From positions 689,751 through 753,750 of the forward strand of contig NZ_BBRB01000001.1 of assembly GCF_000975055.1 (NCBI RefSeq): a stretch of 64,000 nucleotides of DNA. Reading direction: 5' to 3'. Below the pieces are notes generated by a model. The model was not told the origin of the DNA, ran no database searches, and saw nothing but the letters and a program-made list of their open reading frames with translations. The DNA comes from Demequina sediminicola. Lineage in GTDB: Bacteria; Actinomycetota; Actinomycetes; Actinomycetales; Demequinaceae. Both the position numbers and the translations under genes were made by a program. Positions 8,864 to 16,829 of this stretch are shown here, piece after piece. The first letter of the stretch is position 1. Each line of letters opens with the position of its first letter.

Positions 8864-9613
8864 ATGACCGCCGCCGACACTGTCCGCACCGCCCGAGCCA
8901 CAGGGCTCGCATACCTGGGCCTTGCCATCACTGGCATGGTGGGCTTCCTTGCCATCCGCCCCCAACTCTTCACTAAATCCCCCACAGAAACCCTCAACAA
9001 CCTTGCCGACAATCCACACCTGGCCGCCGCCGCCATCGGCCTAGAGATGGGCATCGTCATCACGCAAGCACTCGCCGCCGTGTGGTTCTACAAGCTGCTC
9101 CGCGAGATCCGCCCCGGAGCGGCGTTCGCCACTGCCACGTTTGGCCTCATGAACGCCGCCGCAATCATGACCTCAGCCATGTTCAATGCCACCGCGGTGG
9201 CCGTCGCAGGCGACCCCACCATCATCAGGGCACTCGACTCAGCCGGGGTCGTCGGCACCCTCGCCTACCTGAGCCACGCCGCCTGGGGCATGGGAGCCAT
9301 CTTCTTCGGACTCTGGCTGATTCCCATGGGATGGACTGCCATCACCACACGTCGCTTCCCCGTCACCCTGGGCTGGTTCCTCATCGCTGGCGGCATCGGC
9401 TACGTCCTCTCGGCGCTCGTGGAATGGGGAGTTGCCGATGCCCCAGCCTGGATCGCAGAGTCCCTCCCCCTCCCCGCCACCGTGGGCGAACTATGGATGA
9501 TCGGATACCTCCTCACGGTAGGCATCCGCCCCACCCAAGCGGCGCACACAGAAGCGCCTGCGGCAGATCCCGCTCAAAATCAAGAGCTCGCCACCTCAGG
9601 CCACCAGTCATGA
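8864..9613 (+). CDS. DUF4386-like membrane protein
   Basis: 249 residues counted from the ATG at 8864, chosen because AAGGAG lies 5-10 bp upstream. Six or seven hydrophobic segments are visible, starting with TGLAYLGLAITGMVGFLAIRP and including the AAWGMGAIFFGLWLIPMG block typical of DUF4386 proteins. The C-terminus is polar. It lies 71 bp after the XRE gene, so it may be in that operon or have its own start, and it overlaps the next gene by ATGA. No function is established for the family. Confidence 0.8.
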   Translation: MTAADTVRTARATGLAYLGLAITGMVGFLAIRPQLFTKSPTETLNNLADNPHLAAAAIGLEMGIVITQALAAVWFYKLLREIRPGAAFATATFGLMNAAAIMTSAMFNATAVAVAGDPTIIRALDSAGVVGTLAYLSHAAWGMGAIFFGLWLIPMGWTAITTRRFPVTLGWFLIAGGIGYVLSALVEWGVADAPAWIAESLPLPATVGELWMIGYLLTVGIRPTQAAHTEAPAADPAQNQELATSGHQS

Positions 9614-10644
9614 ACACGCCGCACGCACTCCCGGACACCATGACCGCAGCCGTGCAGCATGCCTACGGCAACGCGGACGTGCTGTCCCCGGCCACGGTTC
9701 CCACCCCCAGCCCCAAGCCGCGACAAGTGCTCATCCGTATCGAGGCATCGGCGCTGAACCCCGCCGACGTCTTCACCATGACGGGCACGCCATTCGTTCT
9801 GCGGCTCATGGGAGGCGTGAGCCGTCCCCGCCAACCCATTCGCGGCTCGGACGCAGCAGGCGAGATTGTCGCGGTGGGGGCCAACGTGACCGAATGGTCG
9901 GTGGGCGACCGGGTCTTCGGTGAAGCCCTCGGATCTCTCGCCGAATACGCCGTCGCGAGCGCCGATCGCATCGCGCACTTGCCCTCGTCCGTCTCTGCCC
10001 GCGCCGGAGCAGCAACCGTCATGGCCGCACTCGCAGCCCTCCACGGGCTACGCACCGCTGGCCTGGATCCGCTACCCGAAGGTCAACCCGGTGGCGGTCT
10101 CGAAGGAAAACGCATCCTCGTCATCGGCGCAGGCGGCGGAATTGGTTCCTTCGCCGTCCAACTCGCCTCCGTTGCGGGAGCACACGTCACAGGCGTGTGC
10201 TCGTCGACGGCAGCCGATGCCGTCACTCAGTGCGGAGCACACGTCACCGTCGATTACGCCAAGGAGGACGTCCTCGCGCTTGACGGCGGGTTCGACCTGA
10301 TCTTCGACAACGTCGGCGCACACGCCATGCTCGATATGGAACCCCTCACCGCACCCGACGGACTGCTGTTACCCAATTCGGGGATTCACGGCGCAGACGG
10401 CGGCGCGCTGGCCCGGGTAGCGAAAGCCAACTGGCACGAAAAAATCCGGCGCCGCCGCATCGGCTCGTTCTACTCATCCCCCAACCGCGCGGACCTCGAA
10501 CTGCTCGCAGGCTTGCTCGCCCAAGGAGCTCTCACCCCTCTGGTGGATTCCGTGTGGAACCTCACCGACGCGGCAGCCGCAATGGAACGCGTGGCCGACG
10601 GTCACGCTCACGGCAAGGTGGTGGTCACTCCGAACGCGCCATGA
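9610..10644 (+). CDS. NAD(P)H:quinone reductase-like MDR oxidoreductase
   Basis: 344 residues, a zinc-free medium-chain dehydrogenase/reductase. IEASALNPADVFTMTG and RPIRGSDAAGEIVAVGANVTEWSVGDRVFGE form the GroES-like half; ILVIGAGGGIGSFAVQLASVAGAHVTGVCSS is the NADPH-binding AxxGxxG-type motif. The structural and catalytic zinc ligands of alcohol dehydrogenases are absent, which fits the quinone-reductase branch that reduces quinones or enones. Translation is coupled to the DUF4386 gene by ATGA; an in-frame ATG at 9640 could be the true start. Confidence 0.88.
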   Translation: MNTPHALPDTMTAAVQHAYGNADVLSPATVPTPSPKPRQVLIRIEASALNPADVFTMTGTPFVLRLMGGVSRPRQPIRGSDAAGEIVAVGANVTEWSVGDRVFGEALGSLAEYAVASADRIAHLPSSVSARAGAATVMAALAALHGLRTAGLDPLPEGQPGGGLEGKRILVIGAGGGIGSFAVQLASVAGAHVTGVCSSTAADAVTQCGAHVTVDYAKEDVLALDGGFDLIFDNVGAHAMLDMEPLTAPDGLLLPNSGIHGADGGALARVAKANWHEKIRRRRIGSFYSSPNRADLELLAGLLAQGALTPLVDSVWNLTDAAAAMERVADGHAHGKVVVTPNAP

Positions 10645-11504
10645 GCCGGCGGTAACCCAGCCCCGTCAGGACCGCCAAGCCCAGCGCACACGCGTAGATC
10701 ACGATTGAACTGATGGCGATATCCCCGCCACCGGCAGCAGCGACAACTACCAACGCCCCCACCGCTCCGGCAGCAACAGCGGTACGGGACTCGGTCGCAG
10801 CCGCGAGCGCGATCAGCGGCAACGCGAGCCACTCCGTCGAGGGCGCGTTGAGAACCAGCACTACCCACAGCACCAGGAGCGCGGCCCACCACATGCCACG
10901 CGAGCGGCTGCGCATCGACAGGCCACCCGCAGAAAAGACCACGAACAGCACCACGGTGCCAACGATGACACCCAAGGGCGCACCGCCCTGAGCCTGCCAT
11001 GCCCCCACAATGCCCAGCATCCCAGCGGCAAACACAGCCAGGACGAGGAGCACGCGCAGAAAGGCAGGGAGTCGAGATGAGCGCATGGCCACTATTGTCC
11101 CCAACGAGTCGGGGTGCCCGTGACGCACCACGGGCCGCACCACGTGTGTTGCGCGGCCCTTGATGCGTCAACGCTTCCTCATTGAGCGCTTCTGCGACCT
11201 GGTAGTCGAGAGAGAAATCCGTACCGTCGACGGCCGTGATGACAACGTCCACGTCGAACTCAGCCGGGTCACCCTCGCTGCTGAGCAGGCACGTCACCTG
11301 CTCATCGACAACGAGATCGATGTTCTCGTCACCGCAGTCAATAATGGGACGTACTCCGACTTGCTCCTCAAGACTGTCCGCAACGGTTCTCTCGACATCC
11401 TCGGGCGAGGCGGTGAGGTTGGCGGAAGAGCTGGCGCTGCATCCCGCGAGCCCTACCCCCACTGCCATCGTTCCCACAATCATGCACATGGTGCTGCGTT
11501 TCAC
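10608..11504 (-). CDS. DUF4333-type lipoprotein with run-on reading frame
   Basis: The N-terminal ~115 residues are a convincing secreted lipoprotein: MKRSTMCMIVGTMAVGVGLAGC has a lipobox (LAGC), then a DUF4333-like domain with two cysteines (DCGDENIDL and VTCLLSSEGD) and FDVDVVITAVDG. After about residue 115 the frame continues for another 180 codons of Arg/Cys/Gly-rich sequence that is only a shadow of the membrane-protein gene at 10625-11086. A hairpin at 11116-11135 and a promoter-like box at 11094-11099 lie inside this tail. The natural stop was probably lost by a small indel near 11165-11180, where TGA exists in another frame. Confidence 0.6.
   Translation of the reverse strand: MKRSTMCMIVGTMAVGVGLAGCSASSSANLTASPEDVERTVADSLEEQVGVRPIIDCGDENIDLVVDEQVTCLLSSEGDPAEFDVDVVITAVDGTDFSLDYQVAEALNEEALTHQGPRNTRGAARGASRAPRLVGDNSGHALISTPCLSARAPRPGCVCRWDAGHCGGMAGSGRCALGCHRWHRGAVRGLFCGWPVDAQPLAWHVVGRAPGAVGSAGSQRALDGVARVAADRARGCDRVPYRCCCRSGGGVGSCRCCRWRGYRHQFNRDLRVCAGLGGPDGAGLPPAHGAFGVTTTLP
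10625..11086 (-). CDS. Small hydrophobic membrane protein
   Basis: 153 residues from the ATG at 11086, with about five membrane helices and a short Arg/Ser-rich N-terminus (MRSSRLPAFLRVLLVLAVF). GACAAT lies 7 bp before this ATG, so a leaderless transcript is likely and the longer upstream GTG start is not needed. It overlaps the convergent MDR gene by 20 bp. The composition resembles DUF6113-like actinobacterial proteins; function unknown. Confidence 0.72.
   Translation of the reverse strand: MRSSRLPAFLRVLLVLAVFAAGMLGIVGAWQAQGGAPLGVIVGTVVLFVVFSAGGLSMRSRSRGMWWAALLVLWVVLVLNAPSTEWLALPLIALAAATESRTAVAAGAVGALVVVAAAGGGDIAISSIVIYACALGLAVLTGLGYRRLMARSE
11116..11135 (-). terminator. Hairpin after the lipoprotein domain
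   Basis: GCCCGTG-N6-CACGGGC, a perfect 7-bp stem between the lipoprotein domain and the next gene on the minus strand. There is no U-tract, so termination is uncertain, but its position suggests the lipoprotein originally ended before it. Confidence 0.4.
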
Positions 11505-11538
11505 CGTGTTGCTCCCCTCTTCGTGATCGGCCTAGCCG

Positions 11539-12339
11539 CTAGTACTCCCAGGCGCGAGCCAAGGTGCTGTCACGCTTGGGGCGCCAGCCGTAGGCACGGA
11601 GAACAGTGAAGACAGGAATCTTGGCGTCCGAGGGCCTGAGCGCAGCCTTGCCGTGCGTTCCCCGGCCATCCGGCGACGTCACTTCCCCCACAGCCCACAC
11701 ATGGCTCACCTTGCCCGCGCCCATCGACTTGGACCTGTTCCACGACTTCGCCCCACTGAGCGTTCCCTTCGCAACGTCTCCCACGATGGTGGACGACGAG
11801 TGGTACTCCGCAAACTTATACGTGCCCTTGTCAGCGTCGAGGGTGACGATCATGCGCCACCGGAAGACGAGCTTCCCGCGTTGCATGAATGTACGCCACT
11901 TGAGGTCCTCAACGCGCCACTGCACCGTGACCTTCGCACCCCTACCGTCGGGCTCAACAGACACCGTGTAGGGGAGCTCTTTCTCATCCAATGACTCGAG
12001 ATGGGCAACCACGTCACCCACAGGCGCCGGAGCATCGTACTGAGGCAATGGCCCGGTCACCGAGCCCAGACCGGTCAACGTGCGCTGACGCTGCACCTCA
12101 GTCAGAGTTTTGACTGCGCCGCTCCAGAGCCACCGTGCAAGCAAAGGCCCTATCAAGGAGGCGATAAGAAAAGGCACCGAGAGCCACAACGGCCACGCCC
12201 CAGGCTCGGCGACCAAGGTAAAGATCACAGTGAAGATGTTGCCGATCCAGCCTGCGATAGCCAAGATCAACAGGAACACCGCTCCTGCGATACGCGCTTG
12301 CGCACCTGCTACGCGTCGGTTCAGCGACTTCTCATCCAT
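11539..12339 (-). CDS. Membrane-anchored protein of unknown function
   Basis: 266 residues from the ATG at 12339 (MDEKSLNRRVAGAQ). Two adjacent membrane helices (residues ~15-40 and ~45-70) are followed by a soluble region with strand-rich segments VTVQWRVEDLKWRTFMQRGKLVFRWRMIVTLDADKGTYKFAEY and SKSMGAGKVSHVWAVGEVTSPDG. The aromatic, alternating pattern suggests a beta-domain on the cytoplasmic side. I do not recognise the family. It is divergent from the leader/MFS pair at 12401. Confidence 0.65.
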   Translation of the reverse strand: MDEKSLNRRVAGAQARIAGAVFLLILAIAGWIGNIFTVIFTLVAEPGAWPLWLSVPFLIASLIGPLLARWLWSGAVKTLTEVQRQRTLTGLGSVTGPLPQYDAPAPVGDVVAHLESLDEKELPYTVSVEPDGRGAKVTVQWRVEDLKWRTFMQRGKLVFRWRMIVTLDADKGTYKFAEYHSSSTIVGDVAKGTLSGAKSWNRSKSMGAGKVSHVWAVGEVTSPDGRGTHGKAALRPSDAKIPVFTVLRAYGWRPKRDSTLARAWEY

Positions 12340-12388
12340 GACGCAGAGGCTACCAACCCGTAGCCACCCCAACCCTCAGAATGCGACG

Positions 12389-12394
12389 TAGGTT
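12389..12394 (+). promoter_or_regulatory. Probable -10 box before a leader ORF
   Basis: TAGGTT ends 6 bp before the ATG of the short leader ORF at 12401, the leaderless spacing used repeatedly in this window. Confidence 0.4.
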
Positions 12395-12400
12395 AGAGGC

Positions 12401-12433
12401 ATGCCCACTCACTCCAGCATCGGCCCATCATGA
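12401..12433 (+). CDS. Possible 10-residue leader peptide (MPTHSSIGPS)
   Basis: A 10-codon ORF starts 6 bp after a TAGGTT box, and its TGA stop overlaps the ATG of the MFS gene (ATGA). The MFS start has no clear Shine-Dalgarno sequence, so it may depend on ribosomes terminating on this leader. The ORF carries two Ser codons together and one His; no attenuator hairpin is obvious. Translation is unproven. Confidence 0.45.
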   Translation: MPTHSSIGPS

Positions 12434-13758
12434 GCCGAACGTTTGCATCGCTGGGGTACTACAACTACCGGCTATGGTTCGCTGGCGCTCTCGTCTCCAA
12501 CGTCGGCACATGGATGCAACGCGTCGCGCAAGACTGGCTCGTCCTCACCCACCTCACCGATGACTCTGGTGTCGCGGTGGGCATTACGACAGCCCTGCAG
12601 TTCTTGCCGTTCCTGCTCCTTGGACCGTGGGCCGGCGTCCTCGCGGACCGTGTCGACCAACGCAAACTCCTCATCATTACGCAGTCACTGGCCGGCGCCC
12701 TCGGACTCGGGCTAGGCGCACTCGTCCTGACAGGCCATGCAGAACTGTGGCAGGTCTACGGGTTCGCTTTCGCACTCGGAGTGGTGGGCGCTATCGACAC
12801 CCCAGCACGCCAAACCTATGTGGCAGCCCTGGTCCCACCCGAAGGCCTGTCCAACGCAGTGGGCCTCAACGCGACCGCCTTTAACGGCGCCAGGTTGATC
12901 GGGCCAGCCGTCGCCGGCCTCACAGTCGCCTGGGTCGGGATTGGCTGGGTGTTCATCATCAACGGCCTCACGTTCATCGCAACCGTGCTCTCCCTGGTCG
13001 CCATGCGCAAGAGCGAGCTGTGGATCATGGACCGTGCCCCACGAGAACCCGGCCAAGTCAAAGAAGGGCTCCGCTACGTCCGCGGCAGACCGGAGATCAT
13101 TGTGGTGATGATCGTGGTCTCCACCGTGGCTGCCTTCGGACTGAACTTCCAGATGACCAGCGCACTCATGGCACGCGTCGCCTTCGATCGAGGACCCGAG
13201 GACTACGGGTTAATGGGGTCCGTCCTCGCCATCGGATCGTTAGCGGGAGCACTTCTCGCAGCCCGACGGACCCGCATCAGACTTCGCCTGCCCCTGGGCG
13301 CAGCCCTTCTGTTTGGTGTCTCGAGCGCCGTGATGGCGTCCATGCCCACCTTCGAGCTCTACATGCTGGCGTCGGTAGCCGTCGGGTTCTCCGCCCTCAC
13401 CATGCTGACCAGCGCCAACGCGCTCATCCAGACCACCACCGAACCACGCATGCGTGGGCGTGTCATGGCGCTCTATTCGATGATCCTCATGGGATCGACA
13501 CCTATCGGCGCACCCATCATCGGATGGATAGGTGAACAAGCCGGGCCTCGCTGGGCCGTCGGCGTCGGAGCAATCGCCGCCATCGCGGTGTCCATCGCCG
13601 CCACCATGTGGGCCGTGCGGTACTGGAACATGGAGATCACGTACCACCGGCATCGGCCCCACCTCGAGTTCACCTACCCAAGGCAAACCCTCTCCCGCGA
13701 CGATGCAATTCTGCGACTGCGCGCCCAGAGCGTCGAGGATGCCTCGAACCAGCCTTAG
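12430..13758 (+). CDS. MFS transporter (MFS_3/EntS-like)
   Basis: 442 residues, 12 predicted helices. FASLGYYNYRLWFAGALVSNVGTWMQRVAQDWLVLTHLTDDS is the hallmark N-terminus of the enterobactin-exporter-like MFS_3 family; PWAGVLADRVDQRKLLI is motif A-like, and GAIDTPARQTYVAALVPPEGLSNAVGLN is also diagnostic. It is likely an exporter of siderophores or drugs. The C-terminus is a polar tail with HRHRPHLEF. Translation appears coupled to the short leader ORF upstream. Confidence 0.88.
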   Translation: MSRTFASLGYYNYRLWFAGALVSNVGTWMQRVAQDWLVLTHLTDDSGVAVGITTALQFLPFLLLGPWAGVLADRVDQRKLLIITQSLAGALGLGLGALVLTGHAELWQVYGFAFALGVVGAIDTPARQTYVAALVPPEGLSNAVGLNATAFNGARLIGPAVAGLTVAWVGIGWVFIINGLTFIATVLSLVAMRKSELWIMDRAPREPGQVKEGLRYVRGRPEIIVVMIVVSTVAAFGLNFQMTSALMARVAFDRGPEDYGLMGSVLAIGSLAGALLAARRTRIRLRLPLGAALLFGVSSAVMASMPTFELYMLASVAVGFSALTMLTSANALIQTTTEPRMRGRVMALYSMILMGSTPIGAPIIGWIGEQAGPRWAVGVGAIAAIAVSIAATMWAVRYWNMEITYHRHRPHLEFTYPRQTLSRDDAILRLRAQSVEDASNQP

Positions 13759-13815
13759 GCACCCTTCCCGCTCTAGGCGCGCGTCACAGGAGTGCGCTCC
13801 CGGAGCGCGGCGAGG

Positions 13816-14070
13816 TTAGCCCTCGACGTTGCGCTGATCCGGGTTGCGGTGCTGCACATCGTGGTGATCGACGTGCTCTTCACGCACTTGCGTGTGCGTG
13901 GTGTTGCGGCGCTGGCCATTCACGATGAGGGACACGATGATGCCGATAGCGCCGGCACCCATCAGAATCCATCCGACCATCACGAGGTTGACCGCGTCCA
14001 CGGTCTCGTTGAGCGCGAAAGCAAGGATCGCGCCAACTGCGATCAGGAAAATACCGGAACCAATTGCCAT
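13816..14070 (-). CDS. DUF6458-like two-helix membrane protein
   Basis: 84 residues from the ATG at 14070, which follows a strong Shine-Dalgarno (AGGAGGAG). Two membrane helices (MAIGSGIFLIAVGAILAFAL and LVMVGWILMGAGAIGIIVSLI) are joined by NETVDAVN, followed by a His/Arg-rich tail with repeated H-x-x-H (EEHVDHHDVQHRN). This architecture is typical of the small DUF6458 proteins widespread in actinobacteria. Function unknown. Confidence 0.82.
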   Translation of the reverse strand: MAIGSGIFLIAVGAILAFALNETVDAVNLVMVGWILMGAGAIGIIVSLIVNGQRRNTTHTQVREEHVDHHDVQHRNPDQRNVEG

Positions 14071-14217
14071 AGTGACTGCTCCTCCTGTCATGCGTGGCGC
14101 CACGACCACCCCAAGGGCGTCAAGGGGAATCTCCCCGAGGCGGCGCCTGCGTGAAGGCCAACAGAAGCAGGTATCTCAGGTATTCCCGCAGGTTCACAGG
14201 CTGGATAAGGTGTACGC

Positions 14218-14778
14218 ATGGCCGAGTCCCCGGAGTACTACACAATCAAGCAGCGCTACACCCTTGGTGTGAACCGCTACGAAATCAACCGCACCGGCGC
14301 GGATTTCACGGGCGGAGAGCCCTTCGCGTTCGCGCAACAAAAGCGCATGAAGCTCAAGGAAGAGATCACCTTCTACACCGACGACACGAAGTCCGAGGTG
14401 GTTTTCTCGTTCAAGGCGCGCAACGTCATGGACATCAAGTCAGTGGTCGACGTGTTTGACGCGCAGCACCAGGCGATCGGCAGCTTCAGCAAGGACTTCG
14501 CGAAGTCGCTCATGAACTCCACCTGGTACCTCGATGCACCGGGCCTGCCGCAGTTGACCGCAAATGAGGACTCGACGGGCAAAGCCATCGCACGCCGGTT
14601 CATTAACTTCATTCCGTACAACTTCTCCATCCATGCGCCCGATGGTTCGGTCGCCATGACGATCAAGCGCAAGGGCGGTGTCCGGGACCTGTACCGCGTC
14701 ACGGTTTTCGATACCCGGTACGACGAGCGTGTGGTCCTGGGCCTGATGGTGGCGCTGGACTCGTTGCAGGACCGGTAG
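14218..14778 (+). CDS. LURP-one-related (tubby-like) protein
   Basis: 186 residues. YYTIKQRYTLGVNRYEINRTGADFTGGEPFAFAQQKRMKLKEEITFYTDDTKSEVVFSFKARNVMDI... shows the beta-strand pattern of the LURP-one/scramblase/tubby-like superfamily, with its twelve-stranded barrel around a hydrophobic helix. The prokaryotic members are uncharacterised and may bind phospholipids. TAAGGT lies 6 bp before the ATG, so the transcript is probably leaderless. It stands alone. Confidence 0.75.
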   Translation: MAESPEYYTIKQRYTLGVNRYEINRTGADFTGGEPFAFAQQKRMKLKEEITFYTDDTKSEVVFSFKARNVMDIKSVVDVFDAQHQAIGSFSKDFAKSLMNSTWYLDAPGLPQLTANEDSTGKAIARRFINFIPYNFSIHAPDGSVAMTIKRKGGVRDLYRVTVFDTRYDERVVLGLMVALDSLQDR

Positions 14779-14893
14779 GCCTAGGCGATTTGCCCGGTGC
14801 CGGGCACATAGCGGCGGAGTACGCGGCGACTCCCGAGGGGCCGACGGCGCGGGCTCGCCTCGGATTTGTTCCCGATGCCGCACAATGGCAGGC

Positions 14894-15805
14894 ATGACAC
14901 ATGCGGTGACCATTGAGAACGACATTTGGCGCATCACCCTTCAGCCAGAACTCGGCGGATCGGTGACCTCTGGCGAGATTCGCCTAGGAGACACGTGGCA
15001 GGACGTCATGCGACCAAGCCCCGCAGACATCGACGACCCCCGCCTCTCTGCGTCCTACCCCCTCGCGCCCTGGTCAAACCGTATCCGCGACGGCGTCCTC
15101 ACCTTCAACGGCCGCAACTATCAGATGCGTCGCAACTCCGTCGACGGCACCGCCATGCACGGCGCCGCCTGGGAGTACCCGTGGAAGGTCACCGCGCAGA
15201 CCGCGCAGACCGTGACCCTCACCTTCGAATCCACCGGTCTCTACGGCGTCAACTGGCCCTGGAACTTCAGCGCGACCTACACCTACGCCCTCGAAGGCGA
15301 CACGTTTGTCTGGACGTACTCCGTCACCAACATCGACGAGGAACCGTTCCCCGCAGGCTTTGGCTCCCACCCCTACTTCCAACGCCAAGTCGCGGGATCC
15401 ACCGATGCCCTCCTCACCACGCACGTGAGCGCGGCCTATGCGCTCGACGCCGGCATGGCCGATGCCCCCGCTGGCGAGATCCGCACAGAAGCCGACTTCC
15501 GTGAGCAACGCCCGCTCGGCCCCGGGGGAGTCGACGACTGCTTCACCGGACGCACCGGCAAAGAACTGGCACACATCGAATGGCCCGGAGCCGTGCAACT
15601 CGATATCGCCGCAGACGCCGATCTCACCCACGCCGTCCTCTACATCCCAGTGGGGCGTGACTATTGGGCGTTCGAACCCGTCTCCCACGTCAACAACGGC
15701 TTCGCACTCGCCGCCGCCGGCCAGGCAGACACCGGCATCTTTGTCCTCGAACCAGGTGAGACCCGCACCACGTCATTCACCATGCGAGCCCACGGGATGA
15801 ACTAA
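14894..15805 (+). CDS. Aldose 1-epimerase family protein
   Basis: 303 residues from the ATG at 14894; CACAAT lies 7 bp upstream, favouring this over the ATG at 14885. SYPLAPWSNRIRDGVLTFNGRNYQMRRN...AMHGAAWEYPWKV contains the NRI and HG blocks of galactose mutarotase-like enzymes, and GFGSHPYFQRQ supplies the second conserved His. The family interconverts alpha and beta anomers of sugars, or acts on hexose 6-phosphates (YeaD-like). The specific sugar is not evident from the context. Confidence 0.87.
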   Translation: MTHAVTIENDIWRITLQPELGGSVTSGEIRLGDTWQDVMRPSPADIDDPRLSASYPLAPWSNRIRDGVLTFNGRNYQMRRNSVDGTAMHGAAWEYPWKVTAQTAQTVTLTFESTGLYGVNWPWNFSATYTYALEGDTFVWTYSVTNIDEEPFPAGFGSHPYFQRQVAGSTDALLTTHVSAAYALDAGMADAPAGEIRTEADFREQRPLGPGGVDDCFTGRTGKELAHIEWPGAVQLDIAADADLTHAVLYIPVGRDYWAFEPVSHVNNGFALAAAGQADTGIFVLEPGETRTTSFTMRAHGMN

Positions 15806-15930
15806 GCCCTCACGCCGCTGGGGCTGCTGGCGCAGCACGGTGTCGTGTGGGTGCGGCATGGTGTGGCATGGTGCGACGACCGTCGATCGTGCCCGCTACT
15901 ATGGTTCGAGCACGGCCCCTCACGGGGCTT

Positions 15931-16004
15931 GCGGGTGTAGTTCAATGGTAGAACTTCAGCTTCCCAAGCTGATAGCGCGGGTTCGATTCCCGTCACCCGC
16001 TCCA
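15931..16004 (+). tRNA. tRNA-Gly (anticodon CCC), CCA encoded
   Basis: Acceptor arms GCGGGTG (15931-15937) and CACCCGC (15994-16000) pair fully, followed by discriminator T and encoded CCA. The anticodon stem TCAGC/GCTGA encloses TTCCCAA, giving anticodon CCC. The T-arm GGGTTCGATTCCC is canonical. A TACTAT box at 15897-15902 is a plausible -10. The 3' end borders an integrase relic, so it is the likely attachment site of a mobile element. Confidence 0.97.
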
Positions 16005-16024
16005 TTTCCCCGCCTTTCGCGGAC

Positions 16025-16216
16025 TCAGCTTGCGCCCCCATCCACTGTCTGACGTGCTGCGTCTGCCTGCCGGGCTACTTGTGTACCGTGCCCCGAATGC
16101 GTTGAGGCTTCCGCGGCCAAACTGATGTTGTTGCGCGCCATCCCTGCGTACTTGTCTGTGGTCGCGGGGGAAGCATGTCCATCGATCTCGCGCACCGCCG
16201 TAAGGGGAACCCCTGC
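16025..16216 (-). pseudogene. Tyrosine recombinase (integrase), C-terminal relic
   Basis: Reading the minus strand to a TGA at 16025-16027 gives GVPLTAVREIDGHASPATTD then KYAG and an Ala-rich tail. The pattern G-H-A-S-x-x-x-T-T-x-x-Y is the end of a phage-type integrase: the second active-site His and the catalytic Tyr nucleophile. Everything N-terminal is lost; upstream of about 16216 the frame no longer resembles an integrase and meets the FtsK-like relic in another frame. It ends 21 bp from the tRNA-Gly gene, the usual place for an integrase beside its attachment site. Confidence 0.72.
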
Positions 16217-16660
16217 ACAGATCCACGCCTACAACACTCACGTCTTCGCTGGGCGTGAATTGCGCCAACAACGTGCAAACGAGGCTCGATTTGCCCGACC
16301 GCATCTGCCCCCGAACCCTGATATGTGCAGGTTCGCGGAGGTCGATCGCAAGCGGACCGACAGCTGTCCGGCAGATGTGTGCCGAAGTCAACGCACACCG
16401 TCCGGCCTCTCGACACGCACTTCGCCATCGCGGGCTACGGGTTGCGATAGACGAGACGCATGAGCGCCTACAAGTGATCGCCTACCTCCAGCGTGAGGGC
16501 GATGTGCGGCGGCCCCCGGTAGAAGGAACCAATAGCACTCGCAGCGCGAACGACATACTCAACCGACTGGCCTGGAATGGTCTGCACCTGCACTTGTATG
16601 CCAGTGGGCGCTGAGGCAGGTGACGTGCGTTCACGCCTACCTCCGGTCCTCTTTTCTCAC
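16205..16660 (-). pseudogene. FtsK/SpoIIIE (TraB-like) transfer ATPase, frameshifted fragment
   Basis: Two minus-strand pieces in different frames belong together. Near 16500-16610: PTGIQVQVQTIPGQSVEYVV, the region before the motor domain in actinobacterial FtsK/TraSA proteins, ending at TAG. Near 16230-16390: AIDLREPAHIRVRGQMRSGKSSLVCTLL, with a Walker A motif (GQMRSGKS). The Walker B half is missing because the sequence switches to the integrase relic. Such ATPases move double-stranded DNA of actinobacterial integrative conjugative elements. The gene is dead. Confidence 0.65.
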
Positions 16661-16829
16661 CGCCTCATAACGGATACCAGTCTGCGGCCGAAGTACCGCC
16701 CAGCGACGCAGGGCTCCCTAGGGGAGAGCGAATCGGAGCCAACGCAGTCCAGCACCCCGCGACAGGCCGAAGAGCACCACCCCTGCCCCGCGAAGCCTTC
16801 CCGCGACGGACATGGCGCTCAGGCTTCCT

